A DNA stretch of 64,000 bases from Hyphomicrobiaceae bacterium (GCA_021775735.1 JAJFHG010000049.1:1-64000); one strand, 5' to 3'; shown: positions 1-9,213, numbered from the stretch's first letter. The notes: generated from the sequence alone by a model not told the origin. A program made the numbers and translations.

Positions 1-138
1 TCCGCCTAAAAGTTTCCTATAATTCACAAAACTCACCAGGTTTTGAGTCGTAATAGCCCATATCTCGTCCGATACTTCGTCGACCACGGATGAGCCCCAT
101 GCTGACTGCAAATGGCGCTAGAAAAGATGAAGGACCTC

Positions 139-903
139 ATGAGAGCACGATTATTCCTAGGTTTTGCAATCTTGGCATTGCCATTCGGTTTTGCTGTTGC
201 AGCCCCTGACGGTGCCCAAGAGCAGCTGATTACCCAACAGCGCCCGGTCCGTGCGGTGCTTGAGTTGTTCACCAGTCAAGGCTGTTCATCGTGCCCGCCC
301 GCCGATCGTGTTCTGGAAGACTATGCGGCGAGCAAAGACGTCATGGCCTTGTCGTTGCCGGTGGATTATTGGGATTACATCGGTTGGAAAGATACGTTGG
401 CATCGCCTAAAAATGCACAACGCCAACGCAGCTATATTGCGAGCTTTCGGGACGGGCCGATCTACACGCCACAAACTGTCGTCAACGGTCGGGCTGAAGC
501 GCTCGGATCGAGCAAGCGTCAAATTGAAAATGCCATTCTTGACACCACCGAGCGTTTTGAAAAACAGCGTATCCCGGTGCACTCATGGCACAACAATAAT
601 ACCATTGTCATTCGCATTGGCGCAGCGCCTGCCGATCAAGCTGTGAAAGAAGCCACCATCTGGCTGACGCAAATTCAAAAGTCCGCAAACGTTGAGATTA
701 AAGCAGGCGAAAACCGCGGCAAATCTCTGACCTATAAAAACGTCGTCCGTGAAATGACACCTGTTGGCACCTGGAACGGCAAAGCCATGACCATCCGCTT
801 GTCACGCCAGGCGGTCTTATTTCCAGAAACCAATGAGGGTGCCATTCTCGTGCAGGAAGCAACGCATGGACCGATCATCGGCGCGGCTTGGCTCGGTCGC
901 TAG
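139..903 (+). CDS. DUF1223 secreted thioredoxin-fold protein
   Basis: The protein begins with a short basic segment and a hydrophobic stretch ending in AVAAP, a typical export signal, so the mature protein is probably periplasmic. Shortly after comes ELFTSQGCSSCPPAD, the CxxC-bearing signature of the DUF1223 family, a thioredoxin-like fold whose reaction is not established; the motif suggests thiol-redox activity, which is inference. The reading frame also opens at 112 and 127, but AAGGA at 130-134 points to the ATG at 139. It ends 33 bp from the convergent peptidase gene. Family call is confident, function is not. Confidence 0.85.
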   Translation: MRARLFLGFAILALPFGFAVAAPDGAQEQLITQQRPVRAVLELFTSQGCSSCPPADRVLEDYAASKDVMALSLPVDYWDYIGWKDTLASPKNAQRQRSYIASFRDGPIYTPQTVVNGRAEALGSSKRQIENAILDTTERFEKQRIPVHSWHNNNTIVIRIGAAPADQAVKEATIWLTQIQKSANVEIKAGENRGKSLTYKNVVREMTPVGTWNGKAMTIRLSRQAVLFPETNEGAILVQEATHGPIIGAAWLGR

Positions 904-936
904 CACCAACAAACCATCGCGTATGGAAGCCGGCGC

Positions 937-2991
937 TTAACGCGCAAAGCCGCGCTTTTTTAGCAAGCCATCAATCGTCGGTTTGCGACCGCGAAAGGCA
1001 ATGTACGCGGCCTCTGGGTCTTGGCGATCGCCCGCCGCATAGATGTGCTGCTTCAAACGCCCTGCCGTTTCAGCGTCAAAGATATCACCTTGGTCGACAA
1101 AGGCTTGAAACGCATCAGCGTCCATCACCTCAGACCACAAATAACTGTAATAGCCCGCTGCATAGCCACCAACAATATGCCCGAAGTGCGTCAGTCGATG
1201 GCGCATGCCAACTTCTACCGGCATTTTGATCGCGTCGAGCAAGCCCTTTTCAAAGCGCACCACATCCAAATCATCTGAGGGTGTCTGCTGGTGGAGTTCA
1301 AGGTCAGCAAATGCGGATGCGAGATACTCGACTGATCCAAAGCCTTGGTTGAAGGTATCCGCTGCTTTAATCCGTTGGATCAATTCATCGGGCATGGCCT
1401 CGCCTGTTTCAGCATGAACGGCAAATGTTTTGAGAATTTCCGGCTGTAACAGCCAATGCTCAAATAGCTGCGACGGCAGTTCTACAAAATCACGCGAAAC
1501 GTTGGTGCCGGATAACGACGGATAGGTAACGTTTGACAATAGCCCGTGCAAACCATGACCAAACTCATGAAACAAGGTGCGCGCATCATCAAATGACAAC
1601 AACGTCGGTGCGCCCTCACCGCCTCGGGCAAAATTCATCGTGTTGACGATGATCGGCCGCACCTGACCATCCAAGTTGTGCTGAACGCGAAAACTGCTCA
1701 TCCAGGCACCAGAATGCTTGGAGGATCGCGCAAAATAATCTCCGAGGAAGACACCGACATGCCCACCCTCCGCGTCGCGCACGTCAAAGGCCCGGACATC
1801 CTGGTGGTGGATCGGCACGTTTTGTAACGGCGTAAACGTCAAACCAAACAGACGCCCTGCAACATAAAATGCAGCTTCGATCATTTTATCGAGTTGCAGA
1901 TAGGGCCGAATGTCTGCGTCGTTGAGTTGGTATTTCTGTGCGCGCACTTTTTCTGTCACATGGCGCCAGTCCCAGGCAGCAATTTGGTAATTGCCGCCTT
2001 CGGCACCGACAAGAGACTGCAAGTCCTTGCACTCTTCATGCGCGCGCGCGACCGCCGGTGCCCAAACTGCATCAAGGAGCGTTCGCACCGCGTCCGGTGT
2101 CTTGGCCATTTGATCGTCAACGGCGAAAGCCGCATAATTTTCAAAACCCAGTAACTGCGCCAGCTCATGTCGTAACGCGACAATCTCGTTCAGGACCGCC
2201 CGGTTGTCTGTTTCCCCGCCGTTAGCCCCGCGATTGATCCAGGCATTGTAGGCGGTTTCACGCAAATCCCGGCGTTCTGAAAATTGCAGAAAAGTCTCGA
2301 TGCTCGAACGCGCCAGGGTAATTGCGTATCCGTCTGGTTTACCGAGATCATCCGCTGCGCGGCGTGCTGCGTCACGCGCACCGTTAGGCAAACCGGCAAG
2401 TTCTGTTTCGTCACTGAGCAGCAAGTACCAATCTTGTTCGTCCTTTAGAACATTTTGAGAAAACACAGTGGCTAATGTCGCTAATCGTGCTGTGATCTGG
2501 GCGACACGGGCTTTATCACCCTCATTCAGCTCAGCACCGGAGCGCACAAAACTTTTGTGCGTTTGTTGCAAAAGACGTGCGTCTTCCGGCTCAAGGCCTA
2601 ACGCATCCGCATTTTTGAACACCGCATCGACACGGTCAAACACTGCGTTGTTGAGATAAATTTTGGATTGATGATCGGCAAGCTTTGGCGCTATTGCTCG
2701 TTCGATTTCCTGCAATGCGGGATTGGTATGTGCATTGGCAAGATTAAAGAAAATACGACAGACATCCTGCAGCAGCGAACCCGTTTTTTCCAAAGCCACA
2801 ATTGTATTGGCAAACGTTGCAGGCTCAGAATGTCGAGCGATCGCATCTATTTCGGCCAAGTGCGCGGCGATGGCGTGCTCCAACGCTGGCATAAAATGAT
2901 CCGGCGTGATGTCAGCAAAAGGTGGCAAACCAAACGGCGCCTCGAAAGGAGCCAATAGCGGGTTATCGGATTGCGCGTCGGAAGAGTTCAT
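937..2991 (-). CDS. dcp: M3-family zinc metallopeptidase (Dcp/oligopeptidase A type)
   Basis: A 684-residue protein of the size usual for peptidyl-dipeptidase Dcp and oligopeptidase A. It carries the zinc-binding HEFGH at residues 475-479 and the third ligand in DFVELPSQ (Glu504). The segment SLSGTNVSRDFVE resembles Dcp more than oligopeptidase A, which has a different loop there. No signal peptide is visible, so it probably acts in the cytoplasm, trimming short peptides left by the ATP-dependent proteases. It stands alone, tail to tail with the DUF1223 gene. Family certain; Dcp versus OpdA less so. Confidence 0.88.
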   Translation of the reverse strand: MNSSDAQSDNPLLAPFEAPFGLPPFADITPDHFMPALEHAIAAHLAEIDAIARHSEPATFANTIVALEKTGSLLQDVCRIFFNLANAHTNPALQEIERAIAPKLADHQSKIYLNNAVFDRVDAVFKNADALGLEPEDARLLQQTHKSFVRSGAELNEGDKARVAQITARLATLATVFSQNVLKDEQDWYLLLSDETELAGLPNGARDAARRAADDLGKPDGYAITLARSSIETFLQFSERRDLRETAYNAWINRGANGGETDNRAVLNEIVALRHELAQLLGFENYAAFAVDDQMAKTPDAVRTLLDAVWAPAVARAHEECKDLQSLVGAEGGNYQIAAWDWRHVTEKVRAQKYQLNDADIRPYLQLDKMIEAAFYVAGRLFGLTFTPLQNVPIHHQDVRAFDVRDAEGGHVGVFLGDYFARSSKHSGAWMSSFRVQHNLDGQVRPIIVNTMNFARGGEGAPTLLSFDDARTLFHEFGHGLHGLLSNVTYPSLSGTNVSRDFVELPSQLFEHWLLQPEILKTFAVHAETGEAMPDELIQRIKAADTFNQGFGSVEYLASAFADLELHQQTPSDDLDVVRFEKGLLDAIKMPVEVGMRHRLTHFGHIVGGYAAGYYSYLWSEVMDADAFQAFVDQGDIFDAETAGRLKQHIYAAGDRQDPEAAYIAFRGRKPTIDGLLKKRGFAR

Positions 2992-3099
2992 AAGGTGAAA
3001 CCATGGTGTTGTTGCTCAGACTTTGATGCCCTTGGTCTTAGACCAAGCCGGCCATGGGTGCCAATTGAAAGCTCAGAACCTGAAAAAATGGACAAACAA

Positions 3100-3127
3100 A
3101 AAAGGGTCGGTGAAAACCGACCCTTTT
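3100..3127 (-). terminator. Intrinsic terminator of small RNA candidate B
   Basis: Perfect 12 bp stem (3100-3111 with 3116-3127) with a 4-base loop. On the minus strand it is followed by TTTTTTGTTTGT, on the plus strand only by four T, so it should stop minus-strand transcription arriving from higher coordinates, where no protein gene lies. Confidence 0.7.
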
Positions 3128-3240
3128 GCAGATGTTGCCAACCGAGGGAGAGAGGGCGCGTTAGGCCCGATCCTTGTTGCAGTTCCAAGTGTAGCTGGGG
3201 GGCTTTAACCCAGAACCGCGTCAAAGACCGGACCGTGAGG
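3100..3240 (-). ncRNA. Candidate small RNA B (C-rich loop, tandem copy)
   Basis: Read on the minus strand, a block starting near GGTCCGGTC (3226-3235) leads into a small hairpin CTGGG/CCCAG whose loop holds AGCCCCCC (complement of 3197-3204), then a CTCTCTCCC motif (3146-3154) and a strong terminator at 3100-3127. The same elements recur in the same order at 3395-3535; over 38 bases (3197-3234 against 3494-3531) 27 are identical without gaps. No open reading frame fits. The 5' end is a guess. C-rich single-stranded loops recall alphaproteobacterial anti-Shine-Dalgarno sRNAs, but no named family was matched. Confidence 0.5.
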
Positions 3241-3394
3241 CAACGATCAGATCATGCTTAAACTTTGCGGCGCTCAATAGGCTGGGGCGCGACCGCATCT
3301 TGGCTGGTCTAAGGTGATTTGTTGTTCTTGAGATCATCACAGTCCACGTCCCCTCCCGGCCCCTGTAAACCGCAGTCAACATTGTCCGATAACA

Positions 3395-3428
3395 AAAATG
3401 CCCACCGCAAATTGCTGGTGGGCATTTT
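3395..3428 (-). terminator. Intrinsic terminator of small RNA candidate A
   Basis: A 12 bp stem (3395-3406 with 3417-3428) with a short loop. The minus strand continues TTTTTGTTAT, giving the better U-tract in that direction. Confidence 0.65.
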
Positions 3429-3535
3429 GTATCGAGCTCGGGAGAGAGCGATTAAGAAGGTCCGGTCCACGGAGAGAAGGCTCGGAGGGGATTGGGGGGC
3501 TGAATTCCGAGACAGTGTCATGGACCGGACCAAGT
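3395..3535 (-). ncRNA. Candidate small RNA A (C-rich loop, tandem copy)
   Basis: On the minus strand the 10-base arm at 3522-3531 pairs with its perfect complement at 3459-3468. Inside it a second stem (3481-3486 with 3506-3511) exposes a loop containing AGCCCCCCA and ATCCCC. A CTCTCTCCC motif (3440-3448) and an intrinsic terminator (3395-3428) follow. It is clearly related to the copy at 3100-3240. A further hairpin with a CCTCC loop at 3566-3591 lies just upstream and may belong to the transcript, so the 5' end could be as far as about 3600. A promoter could not be fixed. Confidence 0.55.
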
Positions 3536-3565
3536 CGGGGTAGGCTTAATCTGGCCTGCCATTGC

Positions 3566-3591
3566 GGCCCACAAAGGGAGGCTTTGTGGCC
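3566..3591 (-). repeat. Inverted repeat with CCTCC loop (minus strand)
   Basis: Arms GGCCCACAAAG (3566-3576) and CTTTGTGGCC (3582-3591) pair with one bulged C; the 5-base loop reads GGAGG on plus and CCTCC on minus. It may be the first hairpin of small RNA candidate A, since the minus-strand loop is complementary to a ribosome-binding site. Confidence 0.45.
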
Positions 3592-3707
3592 TATATGTGA
3601 TAATTGTTACCAGTTATTTCAAGGCCTCGAGCCGATAGAATCTGGGCTTCCTTGCTTGAAATCGGACCAAATTCGGCACAACATAGAAATCTAACAAGGA
3701 GGCGCCG

Positions 3708-4094
3708 TTGAGTGAGTTCGAACCCATAGCCTTTCGCCCGCGCAGCGCGGGCGCACCATCAGGCTATGGATCAGGGAAGACTACGAACACAAGCGGTACA
3801 ACCGTCGTTGCCTTCAATCGCACCGAACTATCTGACATATTGTCCGTCTACGGCCGCCAGGTCGCCCAAGGTGAATGGCGTGACTATGCGCTCGACATGA
3901 CGCGCGACAAGGCCGTATTTTCTATCTTTCGAAAATCGAGCGAAGTTCCACTGTATCGCATCGAGAAAGCGCCCAAACTGATGCGACGTCAGGGTGCTTA
4001 TTCCGTGATTGCCGCCACCGGTTTGATCTTGAAGCGTGGCCAGGACCTGCGCCGCGTCCTTGATGTCTTGGACAAGAAACTCAAAGTCGTGTGA
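3708..4094 (+). CDS. DUF2794 family protein
   Basis: A 128-residue cytosolic protein with the DUF2794 signature: RTELSDILSVYGRQVAQGEW, a central VFSIFRKSSEVPLYRIEK block and a C-terminal VIAATGLILKRG block. The family is widespread in alphaproteobacteria and has no assigned function. The start is a TTG at 3708, preceded by an excellent AAGGAGG (3696-3702) five bases away; no ATG in frame fits. A promoter-like TTGAAA and AACATA pair lies about 30-50 bp upstream. A bidirectional terminator follows the gene. Confidence 0.88.
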   Translation: MSEFEPIAFRPRSAGAPSGYGSGKTTNTSGTTVVAFNRTELSDILSVYGRQVAQGEWRDYALDMTRDKAVFSIFRKSSEVPLYRIEKAPKLMRRQGAYSVIAATGLILKRGQDLRRVLDVLDKKLKVV

Positions 4095-4127
4095 CACTCA
4101 CGCTCTAAAACGCATCGCGCAAAACAG

Positions 4128-4162
4128 AAACCCCGCTCGCAGATCTGCAAGCGGGGTTTTTT
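4128..4162. terminator. Bidirectional intrinsic terminator
   Basis: Stem AAACCCCGCT (4128-4137) with AGCGGGGTTT (4150-4159), T-run on the plus side, A-run-derived T's on the minus side. It separates the convergent DUF2794 gene and the Bax-inhibitor-like gene. Confidence 0.8.
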
Positions 4163-4185
4163 ATTCGGTGGATTTCTATTTCAAA

Positions 4186-4959
4186 CTAGTCACGGCTACC
4201 AAACAGCTGGAGCAGCGCTATGAACATGTTGATGAAGTCCAGATAGAGGCTCAAAGCACCCATAACTGAGGCTTTAGCAACCATCGCTGCATCATTACGA
4301 ATAACCATGTAAGTGTCTTTGATGCGCTGAGTGTCATACGCCGTCAGACCAGCAAAGACCAAAACGGTGATGCTGGAAATCGCAAATTGAAGGGCACCGG
4401 ATTGCAGCCAGATATTCACGATGGCCGCAATAATAATACCAACCACACCCATGATGAGGAATGAACCCCAACCTGAGATGTCTTTCTTCGTGGTGTAACC
4501 CCAGAGACTAAGACCTGCGAACGCAGCCGCAGTTACAAAAAAGATCTGAGTAATCGATGCGCCGGTGTAGATCAAAAAGATCGACGAAATCGATACACCC
4601 ATAGTTGCCGCAAAAGCCCAAAAGGCCATGTGCGTTGCCGCGATACTCAGTTTGTGCAGACCAAATGAAAGAAGCAGCACAAATGCCAGCGGTGCAAACA
4701 TCAAGATGTAGCTCAAGGGTGGCGAATAAAGCGTTTTGCCAAAAGACGTCAGAAGTTTACCGTTGCCCAATGTCGCGACCGCAAGGGCTGGGTCTGTTGT
4801 CACAGCCATATTTGAAATCAGATAAGCAACGATACCTGTAAATGCGACACCAGCCGCCATGTAGTTATAAACACCGAGCATGTGTGAGCGCAGGCCCTCA
4901 TCGACGCGGGCGGCGGCCCGGCCAACAGCACCAGTGTTCGTGTGATGGTTTTCAGCCAT
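4186..4959 (-). CDS. Bax inhibitor-1/YccA family membrane protein
   Basis: About 257 residues with a short polar N-terminus and seven hydrophobic segments, as in the BI-1/YccA (TMBIM) family of inner-membrane proteins; bacterial members have been linked to calcium flux or to FtsH regulation, but no role can be fixed here. The characteristic late segment GLTAYDTQRIKDTY and the C-terminal SLYLDFINMFIALLQLFG are present. The frame opens at 4977, but the ATG at 4959 (MAENHH) has GAGAGGA upstream and is the better start. It is a single gene. Confidence 0.9.
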   Translation of the reverse strand: MAENHHTNTGAVGRAAARVDEGLRSHMLGVYNYMAAGVAFTGIVAYLISNMAVTTDPALAVATLGNGKLLTSFGKTLYSPPLSYILMFAPLAFVLLLSFGLHKLSIAATHMAFWAFAATMGVSISSIFLIYTGASITQIFFVTAAAFAGLSLWGYTTKKDISGWGSFLIMGVVGIIIAAIVNIWLQSGALQFAISSITVLVFAGLTAYDTQRIKDTYMVIRNDAAMVAKASVMGALSLYLDFINMFIALLQLFGSRD

Positions 4960-5080
4960 AGGGAATTGTCCTCTCAAAGATCAGCGAAAACGCAGAGTTC
5001 TATAGGAATATGGCGATCAAATAGAAGGGTTTCAAGGCATTCTGTGCATAAATTTCAGGTTATTTTCGGTTTCGGTCGCC

Positions 5081-7663
5081 CTACTCAGACCTTAAATAAG
5101 GCACTGTTTTTGCTCGTAAAATGCTCCACGTGCCAAGGCCGCCGAAAAGTAGGACGAGGGCTGAGGCGAGGCTCAGGGCCAGGATCACGGGTCCCCAAGA
5201 AAATGAAAAGTCGACCTTCATCACATAGGTTAACGCAAGCCAGGCGGTCAGACTTCCCAATGCAACTGCCACAACCGCAGTAACAGCGGCTAGCAAGAGA
5301 TATTCTGTGACGTGGATCGTCAAAATGCGTCGCCGCGTGGCGCCAAGTGTTTTTAAGATAACCGCTTCCAAATTGCGCCGACGTTGAGCCGTCGCAAACG
5401 CACCGGCGAGAACCAATGCGCCGGCCAAAAGCGTGACAGACCCCGCGACGCGGATCGCCATCATTACTTTTGAAAATACATCATTGAACGCATTAATCGC
5501 GTCTTTGACGCGAATAACGGTTTGATTGGGATAGGCCTTGCCAATCGCGCGCGAAATATCCGCTTCTTGTTTGAGCGAGCTGGACGCGGGCAATGTGATG
5601 GTTGCCAACATCGCATGTGGCGCAGCAGCCAGTGAATTGGGTGAAAATACCATGACAAAGTTAAGCTCAAGACTTTCCCATTGCACTTCCCGCAAGTTAG
5701 AAATTGTTGCAGAGAGATTGCGCCCCAATATGTTAACGGTCACGGTATCACCGACCTTCAAACCAAGTCCGCGTGCCAGCTCGACTTCAAACGAAACTTG
5801 AGGTGGGCCGTCATAGTTTTTTGGCCACCACGCACCTGTCATAACCTTCGAACCCGCCGGAACGGTCTCAGAAAAACTAAGGCCACGGTCGCCGCGCAGC
5901 ACCCACTCCGCTTCTGGTGCCGCCTTCATGTCTTCAACGGCAATACCCTTCAGTTTAACCACACGTCCGCGTAACATTGGTGCTGACCGAATATTTGCTT
6001 TGGGGTTTTGCGCCAATACAAGTTTTTGAAATGGCGCCATATCATCTTTAACAATATCGAGCACAAAATAATTTGGGGCTTCATCCGGTAAGCGCCCCGT
6101 CATTTCTTTCACCAACGAAGAATCTACCAACGCAACCGCTACCAACAATGATAACCCGAGACCAAGGGACAGTACGACGGCACGTGTCATCCCGCCAGGT
6201 GCACCGAGGTTACCAATCGCGAGCGCTATTTCTGGTCTCCTGACCCGCGGCACCTGACGTGCCAATCGCGTCACCAAACTGCCAAGGCCGAGGAAGATTA
6301 AGAACACCACTGCAACACTGAGACAGAAGTAGAGAACGATGTAACGTGCATCAGACATCAGCACCGCAAATGCCAGCAAAACTGCACCCAACAGAACTGT
6401 CAGGACGATTGCAATCATCGGTGGCTTGGTTTTGTCGTCAGTGACGAGATCGCGAAACAGGACACTTGGCCGTATGTCACCTGCCCGAGCCAACGGCCAA
6501 ACCGCAAACAACATCGCGACCAACAAACCATAGGCTGTAGCTGTGAGTGCCGTAGCAATCGTTGGCACTAACCGCGCCGCAATCGGCAAATCATCGGCCA
6601 GAAGATCAACAAGAACAATGGGAATCAAATAACCAATAACCAATCCACATGCGATGCCGACAACCGCGATCAATAGAATCTGGAAAACGAAAACTGCAAA
6701 AACCTGAGCGCTCGTCGCACCCACACTTTTCATGGTTGCAATCACTTTGCGACGCCGATCAATAAACGTCGCAACGGCATTGGCGACACCTACACCTCCA
6801 ACCATCAGAGCGGTGAGACCAAGAAGCGTTAGAAACTGCCGTAAGCGGTCTAAGGTCTGAGTGATCCGCGGCGAGGGATCGCGCCGGTCAATGATCGCAA
6901 AACCCGCTTCTGGCAAAGCCACACTAAGCGCTTCTCTAAATAATTTGAGTTCATCTGGATCGTGACCTGCCTCACCAGGTAGCTGAACAGCATAGCGCCA
7001 GCGCGCCAATGTACCTGGCTGCACAAGTTTGGTTTTTTTCAATGCGCTGAGAGATAACAATACGCGCGGTCCATACGTTAATCGATCAGTCAGCCCATCC
7101 GGTTCTTTAGTGATCGTCGCAAGGATCGGCAATTGTGCTTCGCCGAGTTGTATCGGATCTCCAATTTTAAGATTGAGCCGTTCGAGCAACATCGGATCAA
7201 TTGCCAAACCATCTTTCGAATAAACATCTTTGGAAAAATCTTTGCCGTCGGCCAGCTCCACGCGACCGACCATTGGGTAGATGCTATCAACCGCTTTCAG
7301 TTCAACCAGAGTTTGGTCTTCGCCGTTCGGTTGACGTGCCATCGTACGCATCGTTGCACGCTCACTGATACGCCCCTGACTGGCAAGAAAGGCACGCTCG
7401 TCTTTGGTGGCCCGCGCATGCGGCCTCGACAACGCAATATCGCCACCAAGAATTTCCGCGCTTTGATCTGCCAGGCCGGCTCGCAACCCATCACTCAGCG
7501 CACCAACCGCCGTAATGACCGCAACTCCGAGTGCGACACAGGCGATAAAAATCCAAAAACCACCTAAGCCATTGCGAAATTCTCGAACCGCCATGCGAAA
7601 TAGATCCGACCACACCGTTCTGGCATGTGTCATCGACTTTGAGCTTGATGTCATATCGGTCAT
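5081..7663 (-). CDS. ABC transporter permease, YbbP/FtsX type
   Basis: An 860-residue inner-membrane protein with the duplicated FtsX/MacB-like permease layout: an N-terminal membrane segment near residues 35-60, a long periplasmic domain, three or four membrane segments around 265-420, more in the middle, a second periplasmic domain and a final group from about 740. It overlaps its ATPase gene by 4 bp (ATGA), and a TesA-type esterase lies divergently 0.8 kb away, the same association as E. coli ybbA-ybbP-tesA. The substrate is unknown; a role in envelope lipid or lipoprotein handling is inference. Confidence 0.88.
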   Translation of the reverse strand: MTDMTSSSKSMTHARTVWSDLFRMAVREFRNGLGGFWIFIACVALGVAVITAVGALSDGLRAGLADQSAEILGGDIALSRPHARATKDERAFLASQGRISERATMRTMARQPNGEDQTLVELKAVDSIYPMVGRVELADGKDFSKDVYSKDGLAIDPMLLERLNLKIGDPIQLGEAQLPILATITKEPDGLTDRLTYGPRVLLSLSALKKTKLVQPGTLARWRYAVQLPGEAGHDPDELKLFREALSVALPEAGFAIIDRRDPSPRITQTLDRLRQFLTLLGLTALMVGGVGVANAVATFIDRRRKVIATMKSVGATSAQVFAVFVFQILLIAVVGIACGLVIGYLIPIVLVDLLADDLPIAARLVPTIATALTATAYGLLVAMLFAVWPLARAGDIRPSVLFRDLVTDDKTKPPMIAIVLTVLLGAVLLAFAVLMSDARYIVLYFCLSVAVVFLIFLGLGSLVTRLARQVPRVRRPEIALAIGNLGAPGGMTRAVVLSLGLGLSLLVAVALVDSSLVKEMTGRLPDEAPNYFVLDIVKDDMAPFQKLVLAQNPKANIRSAPMLRGRVVKLKGIAVEDMKAAPEAEWVLRGDRGLSFSETVPAGSKVMTGAWWPKNYDGPPQVSFEVELARGLGLKVGDTVTVNILGRNLSATISNLREVQWESLELNFVMVFSPNSLAAAPHAMLATITLPASSSLKQEADISRAIGKAYPNQTVIRVKDAINAFNDVFSKVMMAIRVAGSVTLLAGALVLAGAFATAQRRRNLEAVILKTLGATRRRILTIHVTEYLLLAAVTAVVAVALGSLTAWLALTYVMKVDFSFSWGPVILALSLASALVLLFGGLGTWSILRAKTVPYLRSE

Positions 7664-8367
7664 GCCGCTGCAGCATCTCGGGTTTCAACAATGTTGCCAT
7701 CAGCCATGCGCACCACGCGATCACATCGCGCGGCAAGCTCATCGTCGTGTGTCACCAAAACCAGCGTTGCCTGGCGCTTGGTTTGAAGGTCAAAAAGTAA
7801 ATCAATGATCTGCTTTCCTGTGTTGCTATCAAGATTGCCTGTTGGTTCATCGGCGAGCAGCAGTTTTGGCCCAACGACCAAGGCGCGAGCTAAGGCGACA
7901 CGCTGTTGTTCACCACCGGAAAGCTGCGCTGGATAATGATCCTTGCGATGCGACAACCCAACATCGTCGAGAAACGCCTTAGCGCGTTCAAACGCATCTG
8001 CGTGACCTGAAAATTCCAACGGTAAAGCAACATTTTCTTGCGCCGTCATGGTCGGCACAAGATGAAACGATTGAAACACAATGCCAATGTCACCACCGCG
8101 CGCTAAAGCCAGTTCATCTTCATTGAGATGCACAAAATCGTGCCCAGCAACTTGAACCGAGCCAGCAGTTGGTTTTTCTAGCCCGGCCATAATCATCAAT
8201 AATGAAGTTTTGCCGGAGCCTGACGGTCCGACAATGGCCAGAGAACGACCGTCCCTAACATCCAGCGACACTGATTTTAGAATTTCCACAGGACCGGCGC
8301 GATTGTTGAGCGTTAGATCAACATCTCGCAACGTGACACTGTTTTGGCTCACGATTTCTTCGCTCAC
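7660..8367 (-). CDS. ABC transporter ATP-binding protein, YbbA/LolD type
   Basis: A 235-residue ATPase with Walker A GPSGSGKT (47-54), signature LSGGE (149-153), Walker B LLLADEP (169-175) and the switch His in VTHDDELA. It is closest to the LolD/MacB/FtsE-like class that drives mechanotransmission permeases rather than solute import. The 4 bp overlap with the permease gene makes translational coupling likely. The pair should form a (YbbA)2-(YbbP)n complex on the inner membrane. Confidence 0.92.
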   Translation of the reverse strand: MSEEIVSQNSVTLRDVDLTLNNRAGPVEILKSVSLDVRDGRSLAIVGPSGSGKTSLLMIMAGLEKPTAGSVQVAGHDFVHLNEDELALARGGDIGIVFQSFHLVPTMTAQENVALPLEFSGHADAFERAKAFLDDVGLSHRKDHYPAQLSGGEQQRVALARALVVGPKLLLADEPTGNLDSNTGKQIIDLLFDLQTKRQATLVLVTHDDELAARCDRVVRMADGNIVETRDAAAA

Positions 8368-8485
8368 TGGAAATTGAACTCCTTAGGGGCTCAGGGCCTT
8401 TGCGGCTTATTTTTGCCGCTGGATTAAACTAGTTTCTACCGTTGTAGTACAAAACCTGGGTGTGACCTCAGCATAAGGCAGAATA

Positions 8486-9184
8486 ATGAAGGTACGTAAT
8501 GACGGGGCTGGTTGGTTTGAATTCATCCAAGTGGTAGCGCTATGCGCCATCTTCAACCTTGCACTTGGTTTTCACGCCCAATCCGTCTTTGCCCGTAACG
8601 CTGGGGCTTCGCTCAAAATCGTCGCTTTTGGCGATAGTCTGACCGCGGGCTATGGCCTTAAACCATCCGACGCTTTCCCGGTTCAACTCGCGCGTAGCTT
8701 AAGTACCAAAGGTTATGCTGTGGAGGTCGTCAATGCCGGCGTATCTGGCGATACCACCGGCGCCGGGCTTGCCCGATTTGATTGGGCGATACCAGACGAT
8801 ACACATGCCGTGATCTTGGAACTCGGTGCCAATGACGCGCTACGCGGTCAAAACCCAAAGCTTACGGCGAAAAATCTTGATACGATCTTGTCGAAACTAC
8901 GCGCCAGAAACATAGAGGTCTTGGTCGCTGGTATGGCTGCGCCGCGCGGGCTTGGCAAAAAGTATGCGCAGGAGTTTGATCCCATATTCAAAGAACTGGC
9001 TAAAAAATATGGTCAACTGCACTATCCATTTTTTCTAGACGGCGTAGCGTTCAACCCAAAACTCAATCTGCCGGACGGGTTACATCCCACAGCGGAAGGT
9101 ATTGCCGTTATTGTGAAACGCATATTACCATATGTCGAACAGCTCATAGATCGTGCTAAAGCGCGTATTGCCAAAACTGATTAA
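8486..9184 (+). CDS. tesA: SGNH-hydrolase arylesterase/lysophospholipase, TesA-like
   Basis: An SGNH/GDSL esterase with all blocks: GDSLTAG (Ser51), the oxyanion Gly in block II, GAND (114-117) and the Asp-His pair in DGLHP (Asp197, His200). An N-terminal hydrophobic stretch around residues 15-36 ending in AQSVFA indicates export to the periplasm. It faces the ybbA/ybbP-like operon, and YbbP-type permeases have been annotated as acting with lysophospholipase L1. Likely substrates are acyl esters or lysophospholipids; this is by family. Confidence 0.9.
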   Translation: MKVRNDGAGWFEFIQVVALCAIFNLALGFHAQSVFARNAGASLKIVAFGDSLTAGYGLKPSDAFPVQLARSLSTKGYAVEVVNAGVSGDTTGAGLARFDWAIPDDTHAVILELGANDALRGQNPKLTAKNLDTILSKLRARNIEVLVAGMAAPRGLGKKYAQEFDPIFKELAKKYGQLHYPFFLDGVAFNPKLNLPDGLHPTAEGIAVIVKRILPYVEQLIDRAKARIAKTD

Positions 9185-9213
9185 GTTCTCCGCTGCTTCA
9201 GGGGGTGGACACG

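Noticed and set aside
1-111. Promoter or RNA gene at the left edge
   Set aside because: Too short and no convincing motif; only the leader of the DUF1223 gene is visible.
2992-3707. Possible tmRNA, RNase P RNA, 6S or SRP RNA in the long non-coding stretch
   Set aside because: None of the hallmark segments I know for these RNAs (for example GAGGAAAGTCCGG of RNase P, or a T-arm with CCA) is present on either strand.
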